Positions 34,330 to 46,208 of a stretch of 64,000 bases of DNA are shown piece by piece. Source of the DNA: Strongyloides papillosus (Eukaryota; Nematoda; Chromadorea; Rhabditida; Strongyloididae). The notes beneath the pieces were generated by a model, which saw only the letters and a list, made by a program, of their open reading frames with translations, was not told the DNA's origin and ran no database searches. How positions within the stretch are numbered: position 1 is the stretch's first letter; every line of letters begins with the position of its first letter. The stretch spans positions 1 through 64,000 of the forward strand of contig SRSI01000012.1 of assembly GCA_005656395.1 (NCBI GenBank). Reading direction: 5' to 3'. The position numbers and the translations under genes were made by a program.

Positions 34330-35574
34330 CAAAAACTTTTTTTCGAAAATAACTTTCAAATTTATTCATTTTTATATATACATTTCATTAAACCAAATGT
34401 TTAATAATTATCTGACTAGAATTATTATGCATGTATTGAAATCTGACGAAAAAATGTTGTCACAATGAAATTAATATATTTATGTATTAAAAATATTTTA
34501 CATAAATGAAAGCACTTGTTAATAAGTTTAAATTTAATAGAATAATTGCAAATTTTTTTTTATGCTAATGAATTATAATATAAGATTATTTTTTTTTTGT
34601 TTTATGAAAATATTTAATACTTTTTCTTACATTACTTTATGATATTTAAAATATTTTATATGATATCACATGAATATTTGCCTCATAGATTATACCATTG
34701 TTCCCAGTTTCTAAGCTTTTTATTATAATTTGGTTATTTAAAAAATTAAAAAATATTGTGAACATTGGACGCTGTGTCAGATCAAATGTATGTGCAACAA
34801 TACCAAATGTATGTAAGGAATTATCAAAAGGAACACGCCTTTCACCTTGAGGACTATATAAGGAACGGATAAAGAATATTTTACATCATAGTTATATAAT
34901 ACCTTTTTCATAATTTATATATATTTTCTTTATTGTTATATTCTAATACTCTTTGCTTAAATAAAATCTTATATAAGTTTCGTGTCATATCGCAAAAGCT
35001 CGGTAACCTTCACGGCTTCCGAAAAATCCACCAGGATTACAATATATAAAAATCATTTGTTGCCGTGTGTGTTCTTCTCTCAAGGATTATTATTCTTTAG
35101 ATAGTAAAATATCAGATTGAATTATAAAATAAAAAATGCCATAATACAAATAATTGTTAAATGAATATCGTAGATTAAATTATCTTAAATTTTCTTATTA
35201 TTTTCGAAACAGTAGTTCAGAAAATATTTTTGAAAAATTTTAAAATAATAGTTATATGAATAAAAATATTATCTATGTTTTATGTATCTCAATCTAACAT
35301 GTGATTCATGGGTAAAATAAATAAAATTTGATAAATAGAAATTTTTTTATATATCAGTACCTTTATTCTTTTTTATCTCATTAATAGTAAATATAACTAT
35401 TTTTGGATTACTTCTTTCGTTAGATATTAAAGAAAATTGTATTGCTGTCATTTTGTTTGTTTGAGGTATACTTTAACAAAATATTAAAATTCCTATACTA
35501 CAATCAAAATATTTTTCCACTAGATACTTAAACTAAGTATACTTCTAAAGAATTATTTTCTATAGAGTAAGATT
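34330..35574. other. Intergenic region between the two ferroportins
   Basis: 5' flank of copy 1 and 3' flank of copy 2. The part at 35030-35340 is homologous to 38140-38440 upstream of copy 2, so the upstream region was duplicated with the gene. The piece at about 34690-35060 is GC-richer and has coding-like frames on the minus strand that I cannot assign (see findings). Confidence 0.5.
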
Positions 35575-37040
35575 TCATTTCTTTACAATTTTGTATTTCA
35601 TAGATGAATAAAGACCTAACAATAAAGATATCGTTCCAAATGCAACAGAAATAATCATTAAAATTCCAAATGTTCTAACATCAGGTAATAATATCACAAA
35701 AATATCCTTAATAGTTGAAAAAAAATTACATAAGCTATTGTGAAATCCAAAAACCGCACCACGATCATAATCTTTGACTGATAGTTGCATTTGGTGTGTT
35801 ATAGATAGTTCAATGAGCCATAAACCAATTCGGGAAAATACTATAGTTATTAGGTAAACCCAAACACTTGGATTAAAAGAAGAAGATATATTGGATAGTT
35901 GAAAATTATCACTACTTGTTGATAATAATTTACTGCTCCAATCTTTAAAGTCCCACTCACTAAAATATCCTATTGGATCAAATAGTGTTCCAGGTAATAT
36001 CAATGAAACTAAACAACAATATTTAAAAAATTGTTGAATCTAAAAAATAATAGTTATGAGTATTTTTATATAATAATTATTGATATTATTATTGTAAAAT
36101 ATAATTTTTTTAAAATTATATTGAAATAAACACATACAAAAAAGCCGTATAAACCTGCAACTGGTGCACCAATTTTTCTTTCTAATTTCATATAAATAAA
36201 AGCACCAATAATTCCTACTAGTGCACTTATTCCTCGGAAAATTCCTAAAATATCTTCTGACATATTATGAGCTTTTGCATAGGATAATGAAAGTCCATCA
36301 AAACCAAGTACAGTTAAGTATAATAAAGATAATGCTAAACTTTGGTAACAAGTTGGCTGTGAAAAGTATATATTTATTACATTGCTTAATGAAATTTCAT
36401 TTTTACTTTTTATGCTATCACCACAACTTTTTATATGTAAATTTGTATTGCCTTTGTACAGTTTTTTAATTAAAATATATTCAATCGCCCAAGAAACAAA
36501 ATTCCATAACATAAATATGAGACAAACTTTATCATAATAGAAATTTTTTAATAGTATTCCAACAAAAATTGGAGCTATAACACAAGTCATTTGATCTAAT
36601 GTTGTCATTTTTGCATTTTTTTCACATAACTTACTTTGATCATTATTTATAAGTACTAAGATCCAATCTTTTGAAAATAACATTCTTTCTCCTTGTGATG
36701 CTACTTCACTGATTCCATTTAACAATAGCCCAATATAAATTAATATATCAAATAAACTGTTATCACTTTCCATTCTTAATACAATCATATATATTCCTGC
36801 ACATATTGAAATAAAAATGTTATTTATGAATAATACAGTACTAACAGATTTCATCCGATTTTGTTTATCAATCCATTTTCCAAGAACACCTGATAAAAGC
36901 ATTGTAGCTAGGCCATTCATTAATTGTGAAAGAGCAATTAATTTCAGGCCACCAATTTTTTCCATGATAAAAATAACGGCAAACATCCATAACCTATCAC
37001 TAAGGCATGATAAAGTATAGGCAATGTAGAAATTATACAT
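35575..37040 (-). CDS. Ferroportin-like iron exporter, copy 2
   Basis: Exons 36138-37040 and 35575-36039 (98-base intron, phase 0, same site as copy 1) give 455 residues. Same motifs as copy 1: LSCLSDRLWMFAVIF, LGKWIDKQNRMK, SKDWILVLINNDQSKLCEKN, TLDQMTCVIAP, and the LLLGLYSS end. The only in-frame ATG near the start is at 37040 (MYNFYIAYTL). The ATG at 37060, which aligns with the start used in copy 1, is out of frame by one base shift, so copy 2 is a few residues shorter at the N-terminus. Tandem duplicate, same orientation. The C-terminal coding DNA holds a ~75-base tract identical to copy 1. Confidence 0.92.
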
Positions 37041-38563
37041 TGAAATGCTTTTTCCTCCATAAAGGTTTTTTATCGGAAATAATTTATATATATATCTTAA
37101 TTTATATTTAGTTATGCAAAACTTTTTGCAGTTACATGATTTCAGTTTTTATGGAATTAATGAAACTTAACGATGAATTATTATATGTGGACAATTATTA
37201 CTTTAATATCAAATATTTTTTACATAATTTAAAATGACTTTTAATAAAGGAAGTTTCTTTTTTCGTTTTGGAAACTATTTTATGCTTATTTTAAATATAT
37301 GAACTTATAGTTATTATAATATCGTGATTTATGAAGTTTACTTTATCAATATTTCTCTATAGAAAATCAAATATACTTGATGAACAGGAAGTTCATACGT
37401 TTCATATAACTTCAAACATCATTTCTTTTAATTTTTGATACAAAATTTAAGCCTAAATCTCCATATCAAAATTATTTAAACCGTTTTTAACATATGGCTA
37501 TATTTACAATATTTTCTCCATATATTTTGCAAATATTTTTATTGTTTGTATAGTTGTGATTCCTCTCTGAAACTCGTGAAAAGTACGTGACAAATATAAC
37601 TTTTGACTATAGAAATTTTCGTTAGACTTTTAACAATAACAAAAAAGGTGAAAGATCAAAAAATATTTTTATTTAATCCATGGGTAGATGAAAAATTTGA
37701 TAAATTAAAAGCTACATGTTAATTACATGACAGAAAGATAAACATTTTGCAAAAGATGCTGGAATTTCATGCTCAATATAAAATTTTTAAAAAAAATATT
37801 TTCACATAAGATAATTTAATATAAAAGAATTTCAGAAATATATAATAATTCAAACTTTACTTTTTTGTAGTACACAATAATTTTCATTACTTTACGGAAA
37901 ATAAAAATTAAGGATTCAATCCTATCATTCTATATCTTGCTTTTTTTGTTGTATTAACAAAACTTTTTATCTATTACATCATCATTGTATTTTTAAAAAA
38001 AAATTGTCTATTAAAATTCTAACAATTTCTTATAATATTTTTAATATCGTAAAGTAGCTTTTATTAATTTTATATATTTTCTCATAAATTACACCTTTTA
38101 CTCATGATTTTTATAATTTTTTTTGTTATTGTTGTCAGATTATTTAAAAATCAGATGAATACATAAAAGTTATTTGTTTATATTTGTGTTCTTTTCTCAA
38201 GACTTATTATTTTTTAACAATAAATTATCAAGTTGAATGATGGAAGACAAAATATCATGATAAATAATTGTTTAATGTTTAGAAAACAATAAACTTGCAA
38301 TAAATTATCTCACCATTCTTAAGTAATATTTTGTAAAATATATTTGAATAAACTTTATAATCATAATTTTATGAATAAAAATATAATCAATATTTATATA
38401 TTCTGATCCAACATATGTTTCATGGATAAAATAAATAAGATTTGGAAAATAAAAATATTAAATAATCAATTTGCTTAATATTTATACCTAGTAGATGTAT
38501 TTTATTATCATTTGATTGTTAAAATATTATTTTATTTATATAAAGAAAAATAATGAAAATATT
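37041..38563. other. Gene-free region upstream of ferroportin 2 and astacin 2
   Basis: Divergent spacer, about 1.5 kb. Contains the ferroportin-unit flank at 38140-38440. No gene seen. Confidence 0.5.
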
Positions 38564-39739
38564 ATGTTGTTGTTAATAATATTTTTTGTCTTTATCCTAG
38601 ATGTTGTAAGTTTAGTTTAATATAAATTTTTTTTATTTTGACTTCTTTTTAAGAATGGAAATGATTTAAGAGAAAAAAGAGCTATTCCAAGTGATATGAA
38701 ATATAAATGGAAATTTCCAATAAATTACTATATTGAAGCTCCAGTTAACGAAACGGTAGTTGATGGTGCCATAAAAAAAATGATGAAAGAAACATGTGTG
38801 ACATTTAATAAAAGTCTTGTACCTCTAAATAACACAGTTGGTTTAAAATTTTTCCGTGGGATTGGTTGTTGGTCAATAACAGGGTTATTTTATTTAAATC
38901 AAACCCAAAATATAAGTCTTTCAGATAAGTGTGATGATCATTACGGAACTGTTGAGCATGAATTAGCACATTCTCTTGGTTTATACCATGAACAATCACG
39001 TCCTGACAGAGATAACTATATAAGAATTGCTAATGAAAATGTTGATAATAATTATACCATAAACTTTAATAAAACATCTTATAATAACAGTAAAACTTAT
39101 GGGACACAATATGATTATGGTTCTGGAATGCAATATGGTGTTTATACCTTTAGCAAAAATAAAAATCAAACTGTTATCCCTAATGAGGAAATTTACTCCA
39201 AAATGATAGGACAACGTTACTCACTAAGTTTCAATGATTATAAATTAATAAACATGTATTATTGTGTAGGAAGATGTTCAAATAATTCCATTAAATGTAA
39301 AAATTATGGTTATCCCCATCCACACAAAAACTGTTCAATTTGTAAATGTCCAAATGGTTATGGTGGTAAATATTGTGATAAAATAATTAAATCACAACAT
39401 AAATGTGGGCAAAGAATATTTAAATTATTTAAAAAACCTAAATATATTAAAGGTAATGGAAGAAAAGTTTGTACTTATTATGTATTTACAAGTAAAAAAT
39501 ATAAAATTCAGATAACAATTAAAAATGCTAATACAACTAAATTACCAATGTGCTATGAGAGATTAGGTTTAGAAGTAAAATATCGCTTAGATAAAGGAGC
39601 CGTTGGGGCTTGCTATTGTGGTAATTATAAAAATCAAACGCTGATATCTGAGAACAATAAAGTATTAATTCAATATACCGGTAAAACAAAAGATAATTAT
39701 TTTAAAATAAAAGTTGAAAGATTCTTATCTAAAAATTAA
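38564..39739 (+). CDS. Astacin zinc metalloprotease with EGF and CUB domains
   Basis: Exons 38564-38605 and 38654-39739 (48-base intron) give 375 residues. Signal peptide MLLLIIFFVFILDV, then only about nine residues to a dibasic site (REKR|A), then the catalytic domain. The zinc motif HELAHSLGLYH (38957-38989) is complete, followed by EQSRPDRDNYI; the Met-turn reads SGMQYG with its Met kept. Next an EGF-like Cys module (CKNYGYPHPHKNCSICKCPNGYGGKYC) and a C-terminal CUB-like domain. Expected to be a secreted active protease; astacins are expanded in Strongyloididae and some act in skin penetration. It shares the short propeptide and domain order of the inactive astacin at 4816-6248. Confidence 0.93.
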
Positions 39740-39825
39740 GAAATAAAAGATAACTTTTTATTTTTATCTTTAATTAAGAATATTAAAACCATTTATAATA
39801 ATTTTAACAAATAAAAAAATATTAT

Positions 39826-41407
39826 TTATGAATTCTTTTGTGGAACTTTAATAGTAACAGTCTTGACTTCAGTGTATGCTTGAAGACCATACTCACCAAG
39901 TTCTCTTCCAATACCTGACATTTTAAAACCACCAAATGGAGCTGCAGCAGATGTAACATTATAACAATTAACCCAAACACTTCCAGCTCTCATACTATTA
40001 GCAACATAAAGTGCCTTGCTAATATCATTTGTCATTAAACCAGCAGCTAATCCATAAATTGTATCATTGGCAATCTCAACTAAGTCTTTTTCATCTTCAA
40101 ACTTGAAAATAGCCATAACAGGTCCAAAGATTTCCTCTCTAGCTATCTTCATCTCATTTGTTACATCAGCAAAGATTGTTGGTTCAATGAAGCAACCCTT
40201 CTCACCAAATCTTTCTCCACCAGTAATCAACTTAGCTCCTTGTGATTTACCTGATTCAATGTATGATAAGATTGTTTTCATTTGTTTGGTACTTATTTGT
40301 GGACCTTGATCAACAGTTGGGTCGAATGGACAACCTAATTTCTTAGCTTCAACATAAGCTTTAGCTTTCTGGATAAATTCATCATAGATTTTGGCGTGAA
40401 CAAATGTTCTTGAACCAGCACAACAACATTGTCCATGATTAAACATAATTCCATCAACAGCTTGAACAACAGCCTCGTCAATATTAACATCATCGAAGAT
40501 AATGTTTGGACTTTTACCTCCAAGTTCTAATGTAACTCTTTTAAGGTTGGACTTAGCAGCAAATTCCATAATAAGTTTACCAACAGCAGTACTACCGGTA
40601 AAAGCAATCTTATCAACATCTGGATGTTTTGCTAAAGCTTCTCCAGCTTTTGGTCCATAACCTGGGATTACATTAACAACACCACTTGGGAATCCAGCTT
40701 CCTTGATAAGAGAAGCAAGATGAAGAGCTGTTAAAGGTGTTTCTTCTGATGCCTTCAAGACAACAGTATTTCCTGTAGCTAAAGCAGGGGCAATCTTAAA
40801 AACAGCCATCAAAAGTGGGAAATTCCATGGGATAATAGCACCACAAACACCGACAGCCTCATGTCTAGTGTATGTGAAGAAGTCACCATCAACAGGAATG
40901 ACTTGTCCACTATTTTTATCAGCCCATCCAGCATAATATCTAATAATAGCAATACTGAATGGTAAGTCAACTGTAAAAGCAACTTTGTAGGCTTTACCAT
41001 TGTCTAAAGATTCAAGAGAAGCTAATAATGATTTATCACGTTCAAGGAGGTCAGCCCATTTATTTAAAAGAACTCCGCGTTTAGAAGCATCCATTCTTCT
41101 CCATTCTGATCCAAGTTTGAAGGCAGCTCTGGCAGCAGCAACAGCTCTGTCAACATCCTCGGCTTCAGCTTCAGCAACAGAACAGATTACTTCATTATTT
41201 GATGGGTTGATGGTATCAAAAGTTTTTTTATTTACCCCATCAACGAATTCGTTATTAATAAATAACTAAAAAAGTAAAAATAAGCTAATTGATTTAAGAA
41301 TTGCTAGAACATACTTTTGTGTAGGTAGGTTTAAGATCAACTACTGGTGGTGGAATTCCCATCTTTTCATAAGCTTTCAAGCCTTCAGCAGCACCTGGGC
41401 AAACCAT
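39826..41407 (-). CDS. Aldehyde dehydrogenase (ALDH1/2-type), copy 1
   Basis: Exons 41315-41407 and 39826-41265 (49-base intron, phase 0) give 510 residues, the normal family length. The N-terminus [17 protein letters not shown] leads into [11 protein letters not shown]. Catalytic features: [11 protein letters not shown] (general-base Glu), GQCCCAGSR (nucleophile is the middle Cys), PWNFPL and FTGSTAVGK (NAD binding), EEIFGPV, and the C-terminus [14 protein letters not shown]. Oxidises aldehydes to acids with NAD. It most resembles the ALDH1/ALDH2 class (C. elegans alh-1/alh-2 type). No strong mitochondrial leader is visible, so cytosol is likely. Divergent from a dead mARC copy. Confidence 0.95.
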
Positions 41408-41844
41408 TATCTGTCACTAAAATAAATTCACAATTATAAAAAAGTATAATAGGTAATCTTTATTTGTTATAACTTTAATAAAATACATAGTTAACTGAAA
41501 GTTTTAAAAATGATGATAACGAGTGAATTGTAAACATTTATATATCGTTCATTTTATATCAAAAAAAAGCAAACGTATATTCGATTTTTCTAGAAAGTTT
41601 ACAATTTTAAAGTCACTTTTTTATCATCGTCCTCCACCTATTCTCTAACGATAATATTGTAAAATATGGAATTGAAACCATTCTCTTTTTGATAACACGT
41701 CATTTTCTTTATTTGAAATAAAAAAATGAGATAATAGTTGGGAAAATTGATTATTTATTTATGTACGCGAGAGATTAAATACTTTTTAGTGGCGAAAAAA
41801 GTTTAGCACCACGTGTGATTGTAATTTTAATTTAGTTAGGAGTA
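41408..41844. promoter_or_regulatory. Divergent promoter region, ALDH copy 1 / mARC pseudogene
   Basis: Homologous to 44532-44952, the region between ALDH copy 2 and the intact mARC gene: shared blocks include AAAGTTTTAAAAAT.ATGATAA, TTTTTCTAGA and GGAAAATTGATT.TTATTTATGT. It was duplicated with the gene pair and still serves the ALDH side. Confidence 0.55.
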
Positions 41845-42590
41845 ATTTCTAATCAGTATTTCTTTTAAATTAGATATGCTTATTATTATCTAATGTCTTT
41901 AACTTTTTTGAGTTACTGATAATTTTTTTTTAAATTATTAACGATGCGGAAGAGTTAAATTTTGAAGAGTTTTAATTTTTAAAATTGAGCAATTATATTT
42001 TTACTTGTCAGGTTATTGAAAACTCTTTCTGTAAATGTAGAAATTTTTTGAACAACTAAATAAATAAATAAATTTATTTTAATACAATGATCATTAAACA
42101 ATGATAATGTAGTAATATATTATATTTTGACATTGAATTTAGCTAAAAATAATACTTTCGTCAATGTTAATTTAATTGATATTGAAAAGAAAGGTGAACT
42201 TCTGATGGAAATATTTTAAACCATGATATTGAAGGTTGCGATTGTAATGGCAAAAAGGTATTTTGCTATTTTGTTTATCATCCATTAATATACCATTCTA
42301 AATCATTATTGATATAAAAATATTCAGTCATTGGACCATAGTGGTATCGAAATACAAATGCTTTAATGGGTATCATAAAATAAGTTATCAAAATGATACA
42401 CCTTATACATAATACTTTAGCAGAGGAATCGATGAGTGATTATATAAATAAAAGATTTAATGATAATAATCAAATTGTTTTTGAAAAATTTATATATTTG
42501 TATTTTGGCTAGTTGTACTAAACCAAATGTTGATTATCACTGGAAGTATGTAACAATTACATTATGTACAATAATATTTTATTTGAAATG
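41845..42590 (+). pseudogene. mARC/MOSC pseudogene
   Basis: Plus-strand sequence aligns with the mARC gene at 44953-46072 through exon 1 and much of exon 2. Examples: TATATTTTGACATTGAA, the segment matching DAPYNILTEES (GATACACCTTATACATAATA), and the segment matching TKPYDEDYWRYVK. Many in-frame stops and indels are present, and the C-terminal MOSC core with the CxRC motif is missing. It lies at the same position relative to ALDH copy 1 as the live gene does to ALDH copy 2, so a divergent pair was duplicated and one member died. The limits are approximate. Confidence 0.72.
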
Positions 42591-42942
42591 GATAATGAGC
42601 CGGATACTTTGGAGCAGATCAGGACCGTGAAATTTTACTATCCGCTCCGCAACATATTTTTAAAATTTTTTAAATTCAAACCGATCCGGTATAATGTCTA
42701 GAATGTCAATAGATCTCACACTTATAATTATGAATGATGTCAAATAATATTGGTTATAAAATTTTCAAAAATATGTTAATGTATTTGTTCAAATTTTTTA
42801 TTAAAATGTTTCATAAGAGAATGCCATATTGAATTTTTTACATTCATATTAAAAGATTTTAAAAATATCAACAAAGCAAAAGATCGTTATTAAAATCATA
42901 AAAATCGTTTACAATAATTGTTTTTATAAAAAGGAATGTTAA
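42591..42942. other. Spacer with a GC-richer fragment
   Basis: Between the mARC pseudogene and the 3' end of ALDH copy 2. The first 110 bases hold GCCGGATAC, ATCCGCTCCGC and GATCCGGTAT, unlike their surroundings; origin unknown. Nothing else seen. Confidence 0.4.
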
Positions 42943-44531
42943 TTATGAATTCTTTTGTGGAACTTTGATAGTAACAGTCTTGACTTCAGTATATTCTTTA
43001 AGACAATATTCACCAAATTCTCTTCCAATACCAGACATTTTGTATCCCCCAAATGGAGCGCTTGGGCATAGTACAGCGTAACAATTAACCCAAACACTTC
43101 CAGCTTTCATACTATTAGCAACATAAAGTGCCTTATTAATATCATTTGTCATTACACCAGCAGCTAATCCATAAATTGTATCATTGGCAATCTCAACTAA
43201 GTCCTTCTCATCTTCAAACTTGAAAATAGCCATAACAGGTCCAAAGATTTCCTCTCTAGCAATCTTCATCTCATTTGTTACATCAGCAAAGATTGTTGGT
43301 TCAATGAAGCAACCCTTCTCACCAAATCTTTCTCCACCAGTAATTAACTTAGCTCCTTGTGATTTACCTGATTCAATGTATGATAAGATTGTTTTCATTT
43401 GTTTGGTGCTTATTTGTGGACCTTGATCAACAGTTGGGTCGAATGGACAACCTATTTTCTTAGCTTCAACATAATTTTTAGCTTTTCTAATAAACTCATC
43501 ATAAATCTTAGCATGAACAAACGTTCTTGAAGCAGCAATACAAACTTGACCTTGATTGAACATTACTCCTTCAACAGCTTGAACAACAGCTTCATCAATA
43601 TTGACATCATCAAAAATAATGTTTGGACTTTTACCTCCAAGTTCTAATGTAACTTTTTTAAGATTGCTTTTAGCAGCAAACTCCATAATAAGTTTACCGA
43701 CAGCGGTACTACCGGTAAAAGCAACTTTATCAACGTCTGGGTGTTTTACTAAAGCTTCTCCAGCTTTTAGTCCAAAACCTGAAATTACATTAACAACGCC
43801 ACTTGGAAATCCAGCTTCCTTGATAAGAGCAGCAAGATGGAGAGCTGTTAAAGGTGTTTCTTCTGATACTTTCAAGACAACAGTATTTCCTGTAGCTACA
43901 GCAGGGGCAATCTTAAGAAGAGCTACAAAAACTGGAAAATTCCATGGAGTTATTGCACCACAAACACCAACAGCTTCATGTCTAGTGTATGTGAAGAAAT
44001 CACCATCAACGGGAATGACTTGTCCACTATTTTTATCGGCCCATCCAGCATAATATCTAATGGTAGCAATACCTAATGGTAAATCAACAGTATAAGCAAC
44101 TTTATAGGCTTTACCGTTGTCCAAAGATTCAAGAGACGCTAATAATGTTTTATCACGTTCAATGAGATCAGCCCATTTATTTAAAAGAATTCCGCGTTTA
44201 GAAGCATCCATTCTTCTCCATTCTGATCCAAGTTTGAAGGCAGCTCTGGCAGCAGCAACAGCTCTGTCAACATCCTCGGCTTCAGCTTCAGCAACAGAAC
44301 AGATTACTTCATTATTTGATGGGTTGATGGTATCAAAAGTTTTTTTATTTACTCCATCAACGAATTCGTTATTAATAAATAGCTAAAATAAACGAAGTAA
44401 TAGATAAATTAATAAGTTCAATTAATTTTATGGCATACTTTTGTATATTTAGGTTTAATATCAACTATTGGTGGCGGAATCCCCATCTTTTCGTAGGCCT
44501 CCAAATCTCCACAAGTACCTTGACAAACCAT
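42943..44531 (-). CDS. Aldehyde dehydrogenase (ALDH1/2-type), copy 2
   Basis: Exons 44439-44531 and 42943-44382 (56-base intron, phase 0) give 510 residues. Same architecture as copy 1. The active site reads GQVCIAASR, so the nucleophilic Cys is kept but both neighbouring Cys are replaced; LELGGKSPN is intact. The region before the C-terminus ([16 protein letters not shown]) differs from copy 1, which may alter substrate use. Long blocks are nearly identical to copy 1 (about 43167-43450 and 44201-44377), while the blocks between are clearly diverged, suggesting gene conversion. Divergent from the intact mARC gene. Confidence 0.95.
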
Positions 44532-44952
44532 TATTTTTACTAAAATATATTCATTATCAAAAATATTAAAAAAATTTACCTTTTGTAACTTAATCAAACT
44601 TTCAGTTAAATAAAAGTTTTAAAAATAATGATAAAAGGACTTTTTAACATTTATATATTGCGTTTTCATGTGGAAAAAATTACTAATTGCATTTTAGATT
44701 TTTCTAGATAGAATAAAATTTCAATGCCATTTCTTTATTATCCTCATTCATAAATGCTCTTACGATTTTTGATGAGTAGTGTAGCGACGCTCTCCTAATT
44801 TTGATATTACATAATTTTATCTGTGCAAAAAATATAAAATAGCAATTTGGAAAATTGATTGTTATTTATGTGTGTCAAAAGTTAGATACTTTTTGGTAGA
44901 GAAAAGTGTAGAACATGTGATTACATTTAAAAATTATTTTGTTGTAATTGAA

Positions 44953-46072
44953 ATGAGTGTTTATCTTAATTTAAATATTCCAACTATTACTTTATGTCTC
45001 GCTTCACTCCTTGGAGTTGCTACTTTTTATTTCTTGAAGAAAAATAATACCGATGATGAAGAGGAGGAGAATGTTGAGGAACTAGAATTTGTTAAAGTGG
45101 GGAAAATAGAAAAGTTATTTATTTATCCTGTCAAGTCAATGAAGGGTATTTCAGTAAGTTGTAATTATTTTTCTCGAACAAAAAACTAATTAATGTTATT
45201 AAAAGGTACCGTACATAGAATGTGGTAAAACAGGTGGAAGTTATAAATATATGCGAGATAGGAGTTTTATGGTAGTTGATAGAAAAACATCACTATATAT
45301 CGGTGCAAAAAAAGAAAGAAAACTTACTTTAATAGAACCATCATTAAATTATGACAGTGTAACATCATCATATATTTTGACATTGAACTGCGATAACAAT
45401 AAAACTTTTGTTACTGTTAATTTGAATAATGTTGTAAGGGAAAGAAAAATTTTAACTGCAAATGTTTTCAATGATGGTATATGTGAAGGATATGATTGTG
45501 GTGATGAAGTTGGTGACTTTATTAAGGACGTTCTTGGTAGTTCTGCTGATCTTCGGCTAATGTACCATTCGGAATCATTATTTAGACAAAGGCACTCTGT
45601 TGTTGGACCAGAATATTGTAACACAAACGTTTCTAAGGGACCACATGAAATAAAGTATCAAGATGATGCACCTTATAATATTTTAACTGAGGAATCATTG
45701 GTTGATTTAAATAAAAGACTTAATGGTAATGGTCAAATGGTTATTGAAAGATTCAGACCTAGTATTGTTGTAAGTGGAACCAAACCATATGATGAAGATT
45801 ATTGGAGATATGTAAAAATCGGATCATGCTTCTTGGATTTATTAAAGCCGTGCACAAGATGTGTCCAAACAACAATAGACCCAACAACAGGTGAAAAACA
45901 TCCTAACAATGAACCATTAAGAGAACTAAGAAAGTACCGTTTAGCTACTGGTAGAATAGAAAAACAATATGGTAAAAGTCCAGTTTTTGGTATGCATGTA
46001 GGTATCAGAAATGGTGGTATTATAAAAGTTGGTGATGATGTTAATGTTGTCTATAAAAAAATTGCATTTTAA
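44953..46072 (+). CDS. mARC-like molybdenum enzyme (MOSC domain protein)
   Basis: Exons 44953-45153 and 45206-46072 (52-base intron, phase 0) give 355 residues. An N-terminal membrane anchor (about 10-30: TITLCLASLLGVATFYFL) is followed by an acidic linker, the MOSC N-terminal beta-barrel (GKIEKLFIYPVKSMKGI, DRSFMVVD), and the MOSC core with FRPSIVVSGTKPYDED and the molybdenum-site motif KPCTRCVQTTIDPTTGE. These are hallmarks of mitochondrial amidoxime-reducing component, an outer-membrane Mo enzyme that reduces N-hydroxylated compounds with cytochrome b5. I started at the ATG at 44953, since the upstream frame has no ATG. Confidence 0.9.
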
Positions 46073-46208
46073 TAAAGGAAATTATTTTTTAATTAATATA
46101 ATTGGAAATTAAGATGAAAACAATAACATTTTTATTGCTACTTATAATTTTCGTTCCTTATTAATAACTTAATATTTTTGTTTTAAATCATTCTATAAAA
46201 GTTGTAGT

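Noticed and set aside
34980..35060. A heme-binding cytochrome b5-like (MAPR) fragment
   Set aside because: FGSREGYRAFA only loosely resembles FAGRDASRAFA, the rest of the domain is missing, so the match is too weak to call.
40067..41269. Several plus-strand frames over ALDH copy 1 (and the same at 43184-44386)
   Set aside because: Antisense shadows; their mutual identity only reflects near-identical ALDH DNA.
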